Below are positions 7,964-17,281 of a stretch of DNA of 52,634 bases, piece by piece. The DNA lies in assembly GCA_963974475.1 (NCBI GenBank), contig CAXBCR010000024.1:1-52634 (forward strand). The letters are read 5' to 3'. The DNA is from CAJXZP01 sp963974475. Lineage in GTDB: Bacteria > Bacteroidota > Bacteroidia > Flavobacteriales_G > Salibacteraceae. The first letter of the stretch is position 1, and each line of letters opens with the position of its first letter. The notes under the pieces were generated by a model. The model was given only the letters and a program-made list of their open reading frames with translations, did not search any database and was not told the origin of the DNA. Made by a program: the position numbers and the translations under genes.

Positions 7964-10900
7964 ATGAACGCAAGCACACATCCAGAAATCGTCATTCGAG
8001 GAGCGCGAACCAACAACTTGAAAAACATTTCGTTGCGAATTCCGCACAATCAATTTATTGTGGTGACCGGAATTTCGGGGTCTGGAAAATCGAGTTTGGT
8101 GTTTGAAATAATCGCTAAAGAAGGGCAGCGCAGGTATTTTGAAACGCTTCCTTCGTTTGCGCGTCAGTTTATGGGCAAATTGAACCGTCCTGACGTAGAT
8201 GAAATTGAAGGACTTTCGCCTGTGATTGCCATTGGGCAGCGTACCTCAGGAATGCACGCCCGCTCTACGGTGGGAACGCTTTCTGACAGCTATGATTTGC
8301 TGCGTTTGTTATTTGCGCGTACGGGAACTACGGCTGCTAATATTCCACTTTCGCGTGCTTTGTTCTCGTTCAATTCGGAAGTGGGTAAATGCAAGCGTTG
8401 CAATGGCATCGGTAAAGAGGAACAAATTGACTTGCACAAACTCATTGTTTACCCTGAGAAAACGATTCGGGAAGGGGCTTTGGCTCCCACGTTGCCCAAC
8501 GGCTACATCATGTATTCGCAAGTTACCATTGATGTGCTCAATCAGGTGTGCGAAGCCGAGGGTTTTAATGTGGATATCCCGTGGAATGAATTAACCGATG
8601 CGCAGCGCCAAGTGGTTTTGTATGGTAGCGATAAAATCAAAGTCCCATTTGGGAAACACAGTTTGGAGTCACGTTTAAAATGGACGGGCATCAAAGCCAA
8701 ACCGCGCGAAGAAGGGTTTTACAAAGGCATGATTCCGATAATGTCGGATATTTTGCGGAGAGACCGAAACGCCAATATTTTAAAGTATGTGCATTCGGTA
8801 ACCTGCCAGGCTTGTAATGGTACGCGATTAAATACCGATGCGTTGAGCGTAACGGTTCACGGTAAAACGATTGCCGAAGTGGTCCATTTTAAGTTGAGCG
8901 AATTGAAATCGTGGATTTCATCGCACAAATGGGGGCCGGTAGCCCAAGAAATAAGCACAAAAATAGAAGCTCAAGTTGATTTATTGACCGATTTAGGCTT
9001 GGGTCATTTAACCATCGACCGTTCTTCAAAATCGCTACGTGCCAGTGAGATTCAACGAATTCGAATAGCAAATCAAATTTTGGTACCGTTGAGCGATGTG
9101 CTGTATGTTTTTGACGAACCCAGTATTGGATTACATAAAGAAGAGAATGAACGGTTGATTTATCATTTTAAGGAACTCGTTAAAAAAGGCAATACGGTTA
9201 TTGTGGTGGAGCATGATTTGGACACCATTACCCGAGCCGACCATATCATAGAAATTGGCCCAAAAGCAGGAATTAGTGGTGGTGAAGTTATTTTCAACGG
9301 CCCATTTACGGAGTTTACCCAAGCCGATGAATTGAATGGTTTGAGTCCTACGTACAGCGCTATTAATAATACGCGTGAGAAAGCGAAGACCACATCGAGT
9401 CCCGCACAAAATAAAACAGGTAAAGCCATTCGTTTGTTGGGTTGTACCGAACGGAATTTAAACGGAATGGATGTTGAATTTCAACTCGGTAAACTCAATG
9501 TGGTAAGTGGCCGTTCGGGTGCGGGAAAATCAAGTTTGGTGAAAGGTACGCTACTTAAAGCCGTGCAGCAACAATTAGGAATTTTAGAGGGTCAGCCACC
9601 AAGGGTTTCGGGTTCTGAGAATTTAGAATGTATCAACAAACTCATTTTTATAGACCATTCTCCAATCGGTAAAACTCCGCGGAGCAATCCGGCTACGTAT
9701 CTAGGAATATCGGACCATATTCGAGATATTTATGCGAGTCTGCCAGAGTCTAAGGCTTTGAAATTTACCAAATCACGCTACTCATTTAATTCCAAGGGTG
9801 GCAGATGCGAAACCTGCCAAGGTGCAGGAAAAACGCAGATTGGAATGCACTTTTTGGGGAATGTAGATTTGGTATGCGAAACGTGTAACGGAGACCGATT
9901 TAATAAAGAAACCCTTTCGGTAAAATACAACGAACTATCCATAGCAGATGTGTATAAGTTATCTATAAATGAAGCTATTGCATTTTTTAACGACCAGAAA
10001 AAAGTTTTGGTTGGACTACAAATTCTGCAAGAAATAGGACTTGGATATTTGACGCTAGGTCAGTCGTCAACCACGCTTTCGGGCGGAGAGGCGCAGCGCA
10101 TTAAAATTGCCAATCAATTACAGAAAAAAGATACCGGAGACACGTTATACATCATTATTGAACCCACTATTGGTTTGCATCCGAATGATATTCATACGTT
10201 GCTCCATTTATTTGACCGGATTAAGCAAAAAGGCAATACCATCGTGTGCATTGAGCAAGATGAAACCGTGATTGCATGGAGCGATTGGCATATAGAGCTG
10301 GGGCTTCGGCTCCGCTCAGCCACTGCTAAGGAGCCAAAGGAAACGTTGACGGACCGGTCACTGACCGTAGCCGAAGTGCCCGATTATGAATGGAAGGATG
10401 CGATGACTGAGCGGAGTCGAAGGCACCAAATCTTGCTAAACGGAGTCACTACCCACGGGTTGAAAAACATTGATATTCGAATTCCCAAAAACCAATTAAC
10501 TGTGGTCACAGGGCTTTCGGGTAGTGGGAAATCTTCTTTGGTGTATGATACGCTATTTGCGGAATCTAATGCGCGTTTTACCGAATCGTTATCTACTTAT
10601 AACCGTAGTTTTTTACAACAAAACAGTGAAGCCGAAATAGCCTCGTTTTCGGGCTTGAGTCCCGCTATTGGAATCAATCGAAAAGGCGGAACTCCTTCTG
10701 AACGGTCTACAGTAGGAACGCTTTCGGGAGTGTATGATGCGTTTAGATTATTGTATTCACGGATCGCACAACAGGAAGGCGAAATATTTACGGCTCAGCA
10801 TTTCTCTTTCAACCATCATTTGGGTGCGTGCCCGGTTTGCAAAGGCTTGGGAAAAGTGCATGAATGCAACCCTGAACAAGTCATTGTTTCGCCCCATAAA

Positions 10901-12781
10901 TCTATTTGGAATGGAGCTATATCCGTAAATAATGCGGTGGCCTATTATGCTGATGTGAATGGGCAATTTATGGCTACCTTAAAAGAAGCGGCTAAGCAAA
11001 ACAATTGGGATATTAATAAACCATGGAATGAACTTACCGATGAAGTTCAAGAGGCCATATTATACGGAACGGGAGATACCATTTGGAATGTAACGTGGGT
11101 ATTTGTAACCAAAACGAGTACCGGAACGCAAGAATTGACCGCAAAATGGTTGGGATTGTGTCATTACATCAATGATGAATACCAGCGAAAACTGCATAAC
11201 AAAAACATCAAAAATATTGAAGATTTATTGCATGCGGTAACATGTCCGACTTGCCATGGTAGCCGATTAAAACCCGAATTATTGCACACCCAGTTTTTAG
11301 GAAACAACATTCACGAAATTTCTCATTTGAGCATTTCGTCTTGTTTAGCATTGATTAAAAAAAGTGATTCTAAAGTGGATGCGGTGGTTTTGGCTATCAG
11401 TAACGTGGTTTTACCCGCGGTGAAAGAATCCTTGCAAACCATTGTAGATTTAGGATTGGGCTACTTAAACTTAGACCGAGCGGTGAGCTCATTATCGGGT
11501 GGCGAACGGCAGCGTATAACATTAGCTGGGCAATTATCTACCCATTTATTTGGGGTGACTTACGTGCTAGATGAACCCACCATTGGTTTGGATGCTGCGC
11601 AAGTTTCTGTATTATCAAAAGCATTAAAGAAAATTGTAGCCAATGGCAACACGGTAGTTGTGGTAGAGCATGATTTGGCTTTTATTAAAACAGCAGATTA
11701 CCTCATCGAAATGGGGCCAGGAGCAGGACAGCTCGGAGGCGAAGTAATTTACCAAGGCAAGTTAAGCGAAATCGCGAAAGCTACCGATTCTGTAACCTAT
11801 CAATTCATTCAAAATCAAGGAGCCATTCCGCAAAAAGCACAAAACCCGAAAGGAGCACCTTTTGGTGTGAAAGGCGCATTTGCCCATAATTTAAAGAATA
11901 TTGATGTCGCATTTAATGCCGGACAAATCACGGCTATTACCGGAGTATCTGGAAGTGGAAAATCGAGTTTAATAAAGGAAGTCTTGCACCGTTCTTGGGT
12001 TAAAAAACGCCCAGAAAATTGCATTTCGGTTTATGGATTAGACCCATTTGAAGAAGTATTGCTCATTGACCAAGAAGCGCATACCCAAAACAGATTAAGC
12101 ACTCCACTCACCTATATGGGTATGATTGAACCGCTAAAAACAATATTCGCTAAAACAGAATTTGCTAAAAACGCGGGACTCAAAAAAGCGGATTTTTCGT
12201 ATCAAAGTAAAAATGGAAAATGCCAGACTTGCAGCGGTCAAGGAAAACTAAAAACTAGCATGGATTTCATGAGCGACATCTGGCTGACCTGCGATTCGTG
12301 CCAAGGATTGCGCTACAGTGAAAAGATTTTAGCGTGTAAACTAAATGGCCGTTCTATGGGAGATGTATTACGCATGACGGTTCAAGAAGCGATTGAGTTT
12401 GCCACTGGACTTGAACCTAGCCGAAATACAGAAACTTTCCTAGACCAATTAAATATACTAAAACGAGTGGGTGTTGGTCATTTGCTACTTGGCCAAGCTG
12501 CAAATACGTTATCGGGTGGAGAAGCGCAGCGTTTGAAATTGGCTGCTTCCATGCTAATAAATCGAAAAGGTCCAACGTTGTATCTCTTTGATGAACCGAG
12601 CACGGGTTTGCATTATTTTGATATCCTCTCGCTAATTGAAGTATTTCAATCGCTAATTACTAAGGGGGACACGGTGCTTTTTATTGAGCATAACAGCACC
12701 TTAATTTCTGCTGCCGACCGGGTAATTACTCTCGGCCCTGGAAGTGGGGAGAATGGTGGGGAGTTGAAGTCGGGAGTCTGA
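7964..12781 (+). CDS. Double-length UvrA-like ATPase (two fused UvrA2-type halves)
   Basis: The 1605-residue protein has two UvrA-like halves and four ABC ATPase domains. Walker A motifs start at residues 36, 516, 850 and 1327. CxxC zinc pairs lie at 143/146 with 281/284, 615/618 with 638/641, 956/959 with 1094/1097, and 1420/1423 with 1443/1446. Signature motifs are LRASE (358), LSGGE (705), LSGGE (1177) and LSGGE (1516). Walker B is DEP in domains 1, 3 and 4 but IEP at 732-734 in domain 2, where the switch histidine is also replaced by Q765. The UvrB-binding insert of true UvrA is absent from both halves: RLLFART runs almost directly into FSFN. This points to UvrA2-like damage or drug tolerance rather than classical excision repair. 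Linker residues 781-820 are encoded by an inverted repeat. The gene is monocistronic. Confidence 0.92.
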   Translation: MNASTHPEIVIRGARTNNLKNISLRIPHNQFIVVTGISGSGKSSLVFEIIAKEGQRRYFETLPSFARQFMGKLNRPDVDEIEGLSPVIAIGQRTSGMHARSTVGTLSDSYDLLRLLFARTGTTAANIPLSRALFSFNSEVGKCKRCNGIGKEEQIDLHKLIVYPEKTIREGALAPTLPNGYIMYSQVTIDVLNQVCEAEGFNVDIPWNELTDAQRQVVLYGSDKIKVPFGKHSLESRLKWTGIKAKPREEGFYKGMIPIMSDILRRDRNANILKYVHSVTCQACNGTRLNTDALSVTVHGKTIAEVVHFKLSELKSWISSHKWGPVAQEISTKIEAQVDLLTDLGLGHLTIDRSSKSLRASEIQRIRIANQILVPLSDVLYVFDEPSIGLHKEENERLIYHFKELVKKGNTVIVVEHDLDTITRADHIIEIGPKAGISGGEVIFNGPFTEFTQADELNGLSPTYSAINNTREKAKTTSSPAQNKTGKAIRLLGCTERNLNGMDVEFQLGKLNVVSGRSGAGKSSLVKGTLLKAVQQQLGILEGQPPRVSGSENLECINKLIFIDHSPIGKTPRSNPATYLGISDHIRDIYASLPESKALKFTKSRYSFNSKGGRCETCQGAGKTQIGMHFLGNVDLVCETCNGDRFNKETLSVKYNELSIADVYKLSINEAIAFFNDQKKVLVGLQILQEIGLGYLTLGQSSTTLSGGEAQRIKIANQLQKKDTGDTLYIIIEPTIGLHPNDIHTLLHLFDRIKQKGNTIVCIEQDETVIAWSDWHIELGLRLRSATAKEPKETLTDRSLTVAEVPDYEWKDAMTERSRRHQILLNGVTTHGLKNIDIRIPKNQLTVVTGLSGSGKSSLVYDTLFAESNARFTESLSTYNRSFLQQNSEAEIASFSGLSPAIGINRKGGTPSERSTVGTLSGVYDAFRLLYSRIAQQEGEIFTAQHFSFNHHLGACPVCKGLGKVHECNPEQVIVSPHKSIWNGAISVNNAVAYYADVNGQFMATLKEAAKQNNWDINKPWNELTDEVQEAILYGTGDTIWNVTWVFVTKTSTGTQELTAKWLGLCHYINDEYQRKLHNKNIKNIEDLLHAVTCPTCHGSRLKPELLHTQFLGNNIHEISHLSISSCLALIKKSDSKVDAVVLAISNVVLPAVKESLQTIVDLGLGYLNLDRAVSSLSGGERQRITLAGQLSTHLFGVTYVLDEPTIGLDAAQVSVLSKALKKIVANGNTVVVVEHDLAFIKTADYLIEMGPGAGQLGGEVIYQGKLSEIAKATDSVTYQFIQNQGAIPQKAQNPKGAPFGVKGAFAHNLKNIDVAFNAGQITAITGVSGSGKSSLIKEVLHRSWVKKRPENCISVYGLDPFEEVLLIDQEAHTQNRLSTPLTYMGMIEPLKTIFAKTEFAKNAGLKKADFSYQSKNGKCQTCSGQGKLKTSMDFMSDIWLTCDSCQGLRYSEKILACKLNGRSMGDVLRMTVQEAIEFATGLEPSRNTETFLDQLNILKRVGVGHLLLGQAANTLSGGEAQRLKLAASMLINRKGPTLYLFDEPSTGLHYFDILSLIEVFQSLITKGDTVLFIEHNSTLISAADRVITLGPGSGENGGELKSGV
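10304..10422. repeat. Palindromic repeat element inside the UvrA-like gene
   Basis: CTTCGGCTCCGCTCAG at 10304-10319 and CTGAGCGGAGTCGAAG at 10407-10422 are inverted copies with one mismatch in 16. A third degenerate copy, CTGACCGTAGCCGAAG, lies at 10361-10376. CTGAGCGGAGTCGAAG-type words are familiar intergenic palindromes in Flavobacteriia. Here the element is in frame and encodes residues 781-820, between the two UvrA halves. Confidence 0.75.
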
Positions 12782-12815
12782 AGTTCTTTGGATTTATCGC
12801 AACTTTTGACAAAAA

Positions 12816-12847
12816 AAATACCACCCGGCTTGCACCAGATGGTATTT
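12816..12847 (-). terminator. Bidirectional intrinsic terminator
   Basis: AAATACCA (12816-12823) pairs with TGGTATTT (12840-12847) across a 16-base loop. On the minus strand it is followed by eight T residues (12818-12811), and on the plus strand by TTTCTTT. It lies between the convergent UvrA-like and cytochrome genes and can end both transcripts. Confidence 0.75.
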
Positions 12848-12927
12848 CTTTAATCATCAATCCTTCAGTAAACTTTGTAGGTATATCAAGTCTACACTTT
12901 TTGTAATGTTTACCCTAAAGAATATCA

Positions 12928-13806
12928 CTATTTATAATCAGGGAAAGCAACAGTATCTTGGCCCATTACCATTAGGTTTCTAATATCGTCATCGGTAATT
13001 CCAGTAGCAAGCATTTCACCAGCATCTGTACAACCACCTGCAATGTGTTCTCTATCCAAAGGCATTCCCCAAACTGCTTTGTGTTGAATTTCGTGTGGGT
13101 CTCCTCTAAACATATCACCTAACCAAATACCTTTACAATAAACGTTGATTTTTGAACCATCCGCTCCGTGACAAGTGGCACATTTGGCATTATAGGTAAC
13201 TAGTCCTGCGGCAGCATCACCGTTTTTACCTATATCAGAAAATGATTTAGTACCAGTAGGATAATATCCTGTAGTATTCAATGTATAAAAGTCGTCTGTT
13301 TGATGAGCTGTTTCTTTGATAAATTTAACCAAATCCCAAACATCATTAGATGTCAAAATGGTAGAGTAATTAGGCATATTTTCATCGTAAACACCCGATA
13401 GAGGATCACGACCATGATTACCTATAATTTCATCATAAATTTGGCGAATACCATCATTTACACGAACTTCTTCTATTAAATTTACTGGAGCCACTTTTGG
13501 ATAAGTTGCAGAAGGAGCTTTATTAATTAACACACCCCATTGTCCTTTTAAATCCCATCCATGACATGACTTACATCTGAAAAAGTTTGGCTGATCCGTC
13601 ATTTTTGAGTCGTTCACCAGTTTGGCGTTTAATACGTGGTCATATAGACGAGCTCCATTCACACCATCTGCAGCATTGTAAGCTACCAAATCGGCATCTA
13701 CAACAGGAGCTGGATCAGATTTTTTACATGAAGTAAAAATGGTACTTGTTCCTGCAATTAATGCAATTGCTAACACAAGTTTTGAAAATAAATATGATCT
13801 TTTCAT
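12928..13806 (-). CDS. Diheme cytochrome c lipoprotein
   Basis: The 292-residue protein starts with a lipoprotein signal ending FTSC (C27) and carries two c-type heme sites, CKSCH (C78, C81, H82) and CATCH (C209, C212, H213). This gives two cytochrome c modules, each with a distal Met-containing region (for example ENMPNY after the first module). It should sit in the periplasm as an electron carrier or the heme subunit of an oxidoreductase. No catalytic partner gene is adjacent, so its donor and acceptor are unknown. It ends at a strong bidirectional terminator. Confidence 0.85.
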   Translation of the reverse strand: MKRSYLFSKLVLAIALIAGTSTIFTSCKKSDPAPVVDADLVAYNAADGVNGARLYDHVLNAKLVNDSKMTDQPNFFRCKSCHGWDLKGQWGVLINKAPSATYPKVAPVNLIEEVRVNDGIRQIYDEIIGNHGRDPLSGVYDENMPNYSTILTSNDVWDLVKFIKETAHQTDDFYTLNTTGYYPTGTKSFSDIGKNGDAAAGLVTYNAKCATCHGADGSKINVYCKGIWLGDMFRGDPHEIQHKAVWGMPLDREHIAGGCTDAGEMLATGITDDDIRNLMVMGQDTVAFPDYK

Positions 13807-14063
13807 GACATTAAATTTTAAATAAACCTTGTTTTATCATTTTTAGTAATGATTTCTACTCAAAGTTTCAACTAATTTAAAGTTGAATTTCTGATATTTG
13901 TCATACTTATGTCTGATTTATAGCTATGCTTTTTAAGGAGCTTTTAAGAAAAGTGCCCATTTGTGGTAGGTTGGAAACGGATTACGGGAGAAGTGAGGTG
14001 ATTAGTTTTTTGAAAGCTGATTAATTATTCTGTATCAATCTTTATTCTATTTTTTTTTTAATC

Positions 14064-15287
14064 CTATTTACTGACAGTTCTCCCTTTATTTTTGCCACCC
14101 ATAAGTACATACATGATAAGTGCAATACTAATAATGGTCATTGAAATTAACCCAAATTCAACGGCTACTATGGGATTCTTGTAAAAGGAATCATTAAACA
14201 AACTAAAAAAGGCTGCGAATAAACGGGTGGGAATAAATGCCAAACTAACTAGAATAGCGAGGTATTTGGGGTTTCCATATCTAGTAAGCACAGAAAATGC
14301 AATGGGCGCTATATGAATTTCGGAAACTGCCAAAAACAAAAGAGAAATCATAAAGATAGCAGCATGTAGTTCGGTAGCTACCGATGGGATAAAGAATAGA
14401 ATCCCATAGGAAATAACGCCAAAAACGAATCCAAGCATCAATTTAAAAAAGGAGGAACTGTAAAAGTAGCGCCATAGTACACTGGCTAGTATGGCTAAGG
14501 GAATCATGAAAACCACATTAATAGAGCTCCATAACTGATTTAAACTAGCCAAAGATGGAATTACTTTGAATTGCGATTGCAAGGCATAAACTCGAATATT
14601 AGCTATTTCATAAATCCCCCAAAATAGACTAACCACCACCAACGCAATAGCTATTTTGATGACACGAGAAGCAAATGGTAAATCTTTTCGATAAGAATCA
14701 GTGGACACTCTATTTTTTGTAAATAAAACTGGAATTAACGAAATTAGCATCAGCACTCCCGCCATGCCAAATCCAAAGTCATACCCATACGAATTGCCAA
14801 TATATCCAACTATAAATACCCCTAAAAAGGAACCTACATTTACCGCTAAATAAAATGTGGTGTATCCAGCATCTAGTAATTTGGTGTTTTTTAAATACAA
14901 CTTACCAAAGTTTGAAATAATATTAGGTCCGTATAATCCGCTTCCTAATAGTATTAAAACCAACCCTCCATAAAGTCCGTACATCGTTGGAATACAAAGA
15001 ACAAATGCCCCTGCAGCCTGAAAAAGCCCTCCGACAATTACAGCGTACCGATTCCCAATTACTAAATCTCCTAAAACCCCACCGAGAACCTGAGAAACCA
15101 AAAGCAACCCCGACACCCAACCGAATAAACGCATCGCTTCGGTTCGGTCCATTTGCAAAATATCACTTACCATATACATCACCACAAGCGCACGAAGTCC
15201 GTAATAAGACGCTCTTTCAAGCATACGTGATATGCTATAAAAAACAGGTTCTAACATACCATGTTCAATGGGTGTATTGGGTTTCAT
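14064..15287 (-). CDS. POT/PTR-family major facilitator transporter
   Basis: The 407-residue integral membrane protein has about 12 predicted helices. The N-terminal SRMLERASYYGLRALVVMYM corresponds to the ExxERFxYYG proton-coupling motif of proton-dependent oligopeptide transporters, and FYLAVNVGSFLG corresponds to the family NxG signature on helix 5. The length is at the short end for POT proteins, because the large inter-half and periplasmic insertions are missing. Proton-coupled peptide or small-solute uptake is the family role. Its ATG immediately follows the TAG stop of the upstream lipoprotein gene, so the two are coupled. Confidence 0.8.
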   Translation of the reverse strand: MKPNTPIEHGMLEPVFYSISRMLERASYYGLRALVVMYMVSDILQMDRTEAMRLFGWVSGLLLVSQVLGGVLGDLVIGNRYAVIVGGLFQAAGAFVLCIPTMYGLYGGLVLILLGSGLYGPNIISNFGKLYLKNTKLLDAGYTTFYLAVNVGSFLGVFIVGYIGNSYGYDFGFGMAGVLMLISLIPVLFTKNRVSTDSYRKDLPFASRVIKIAIALVVVSLFWGIYEIANIRVYALQSQFKVIPSLASLNQLWSSINVVFMIPLAILASVLWRYFYSSSFFKLMLGFVFGVISYGILFFIPSVATELHAAIFMISLLFLAVSEIHIAPIAFSVLTRYGNPKYLAILVSLAFIPTRLFAAFFSLFNDSFYKNPIVAVEFGLISMTIISIALIMYVLMGGKNKGRTVSK

Positions 15288-15770
15288 CTATTCGTTAGAT
15301 TTCATTCGAATGAAATCTAACGGGTCCACAAAGAAATCTTCATTCGTAATATTTTCCTGAAAAAACTGCAACAATTCTGCTTCCGACCCAAAGTCTTGCG
15401 TTCTATTTTTTTTATTTACGGCATGTACCACAAGAAGGTCCTTGGTTATATGGATACCATAAAAAGTATTAGAAACAATCCCATATTCTTCTTGAATCAC
15501 AGTTAAGATAGTGTGACCTTTAATGGTTTTAGTGTATGCCATTAGGTCTTTACCTCCATCAACAAACGGTGCCACTAAACGGTACGAATTATCATCCTTT
15601 TTCAGAATTTCATATACCTCTTCTTTCCCATTTTCGGTAAGTTTCCATTTTCCAATAAGTTCCGTTTGGATAGCCTCATCATTCGGCAATCCAAATTTAG
15701 ATTCAAGGGCGCAGCCAATGGTTAGCATCAAAATCGCCATTCCTACAATTCTATTAGTGTATTTTTTCAT
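15288..15770 (-). CDS. Small lipoprotein of unknown function
   Basis: The product is about 160 residues from the start at 15770, which places MKKYTNRIVGMAILMLTIGC first and makes C20 a lipobox cysteine. A nine-codon longer start at 15797 is less likely. The rest looks like a small beta-rich domain (ELIGKWKLTENGKEEVYEIL, with a repeating strand pattern) resembling lipocalin-like or DUF4488-type stress lipoproteins, but I cannot name the family. Its stop abuts the start of the POT transporter gene with no spacer, so they share a transcript. Confidence 0.7.
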   Translation of the reverse strand: MKKYTNRIVGMAILMLTIGCALESKFGLPNDEAIQTELIGKWKLTENGKEEVYEILKKDDNSYRLVAPFVDGGKDLMAYTKTIKGHTILTVIQEEYGIVSNTFYGIHITKDLLVVHAVNKKNRTQDFGSEAELLQFFQENITNEDFFVDPLDFIRMKSNE

Positions 15771-15928
15771 ATTACTAGGTTTAAAATTATTATACATTGG
15801 TTATTCTTTTATATTTTCAAAAACGGTGGTCTTCCTCGCTTTAAACGAAAAATTAATGGTTTGTGTAAAGCATAGGCATGTGTTAAAACGCTAAAATTAA
15901 GAATTTTCTATATTTCGAGCTCCATTTT

Positions 15929-16081
15929 TTAATAATTATCATCTTTCAATTTAGTTTCCAGCACTTTAAGCTCACCGCAAGTAGCCTTTCCTCTTTCTTC
16001 ACCAAAAAGATTATTGAATATTTTGAGACATCTACTGTCTAATTTTTCTGGCCTTTCAATCAAAATAGCCGTAAAAAAAAC
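15929..16081 (-). pseudogene. Possible 3' remnant of an unknown gene
   Basis: A 51-codon open frame on the minus strand reads naturally (AILIERPEKLDSRCLKIFNN, then a GEERGKATCGELKVLE-like segment and a stop at 15929), with protein-like composition. It has no start codon: an in-frame TAA precedes it at 16082-16084, next to a run of eight T. It lies between the nitrilase stop and the lipoprotein gene. It may be the tail of a decayed gene. The identity is unknown, and it may also be chance. Confidence 0.3.
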
Positions 16082-16093
16082 TTACTGCATCCC

Positions 16094-17005
16094 TTATTTC
16101 TTCACACCAAACGAAAACACATCTGGTCTGGCATAATGTCCAACAGCATCAAACATTCGTTTTGCTTTAATAATATCACTTAGGTCAACTTGGGCATACA
16201 AAATTCCCTCTTCTGCTTCTAAAGGCCCGGCTATAACTTGGCCATTTGGAGCAATTATGGCACTATTTCCTTTATTAATCCAATCTCTTCCTTCTGGATA
16301 CAATTCTCTAAATCCATATTCATTTGGAATATCAGCAATTTTTATTGCCTGACAAGCGCTTACAATGAACAATCCGCCCTCTCTAGCAATGTGCTGCATA
16401 GATTGCAACCAACTTGGGCTTTTATCCCACGTGGGAGCAGCTAATATTTGCGTTCCTAATTCGTAAATGGTGTTTCTTGCCAAAGGCATAAAATTTTCCC
16501 AACATACTAATCCCGCAATTTTTCCTGCACTAGTATCATACGCTGCTAACGTATTGCCCTCTCCTTGACTCCAAACTAATCGCTCGCCACCGGTGGGAAT
16601 CAACTTTCTATGTTTACCTAAAATACTCCCATTTTCATCAATAAATAATAAGCTGTTATACAAACTAGCATTACTGGTTTCCGAGTTCCGCTCGTGCATT
16701 CCCATTACTACATTAATTTTTGCGCTTTTTGCGGCTTTGCATAGTTTGGCGGTGCTTTCATCGGGTACAGAAACCGAATTTTCTACCAGTTTTAGGTATA
16801 ATTCATTTAGCTCAGCTCCTTTACTATTTGGAATTAGCCATACCCAATCTGGGTAACCTGAAATATAAGCTTCTGGAAAAACAATCAATTTAGCCCCATT
16901 TTTTCCTGCTTCTAGAATGGCATTACACGCCTTTTCAATTGTTTTTTCTTTATTTAAAAACACAGGTGAAAGTTGTGCTGCGGCAAGTTTTATAGATTCT
17001 CCCAT
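16094..17005 (-). CDS. Nitrilase (carbon-nitrogen hydrolase superfamily)
   Basis: The 303-residue enzyme has the full catalytic triad: E45 in FPEAYISGYPDW, K134 in KHRKLIPT and C168 in LVCWENFMP. KHRKLIPTGGERLVWSQGEG is typical of branch-1 nitrilases, which hydrolyse nitriles R-CN to the acid and ammonia, rather than amidases. It is cytosolic, with no signal peptide. The substrate class (aliphatic, aromatic or cyanide) cannot be read from sequence alone. It appears monocistronic, with 276 bp free upstream. Confidence 0.93.
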   Translation of the reverse strand: MGESIKLAAAQLSPVFLNKEKTIEKACNAILEAGKNGAKLIVFPEAYISGYPDWVWLIPNSKGAELNELYLKLVENSVSVPDESTAKLCKAAKSAKINVVMGMHERNSETSNASLYNSLLFIDENGSILGKHRKLIPTGGERLVWSQGEGNTLAAYDTSAGKIAGLVCWENFMPLARNTIYELGTQILAAPTWDKSPSWLQSMQHIAREGGLFIVSACQAIKIADIPNEYGFRELYPEGRDWINKGNSAIIAPNGQVIAGPLEAEEGILYAQVDLSDIIKAKRMFDAVGHYARPDVFSFGVKK

Positions 17006-17281
17006 TGTGATTGATTTAAATTTGTTTAGCGGTATCCCACTGTGAACAATAATTGTTTTGATTGATTTGGACTAATTTAATACATTTTACGAAATCTGCG
17101 CACCTGCTAAATTACCCCCTATTCTATTTAAATTTTCTCCATACACTAACCACAATTAGTGATTGAAAATTTACCAAAAAAGAGGATTAGAATGAGATTA
17201 CCCCATAAAATATTGCCCTATTAAATTGTAGTATTGCAATCTAAATAACAACATTTTTATTGTTACGTAATAAACACAATC

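Noticed and set aside
8226..8594. Frame-shifted ORFs within the UvrA-like gene as separate genes
   Set aside because: They lie wholly within the continuous 1605-codon frame that carries all ABC and zinc motifs.
10304..10422. Insertion sequence or transposon in the UvrA-like gene
   Set aside because: There is no transposase and no target duplication, and the reading frame is kept. It is a short palindromic repeat only.
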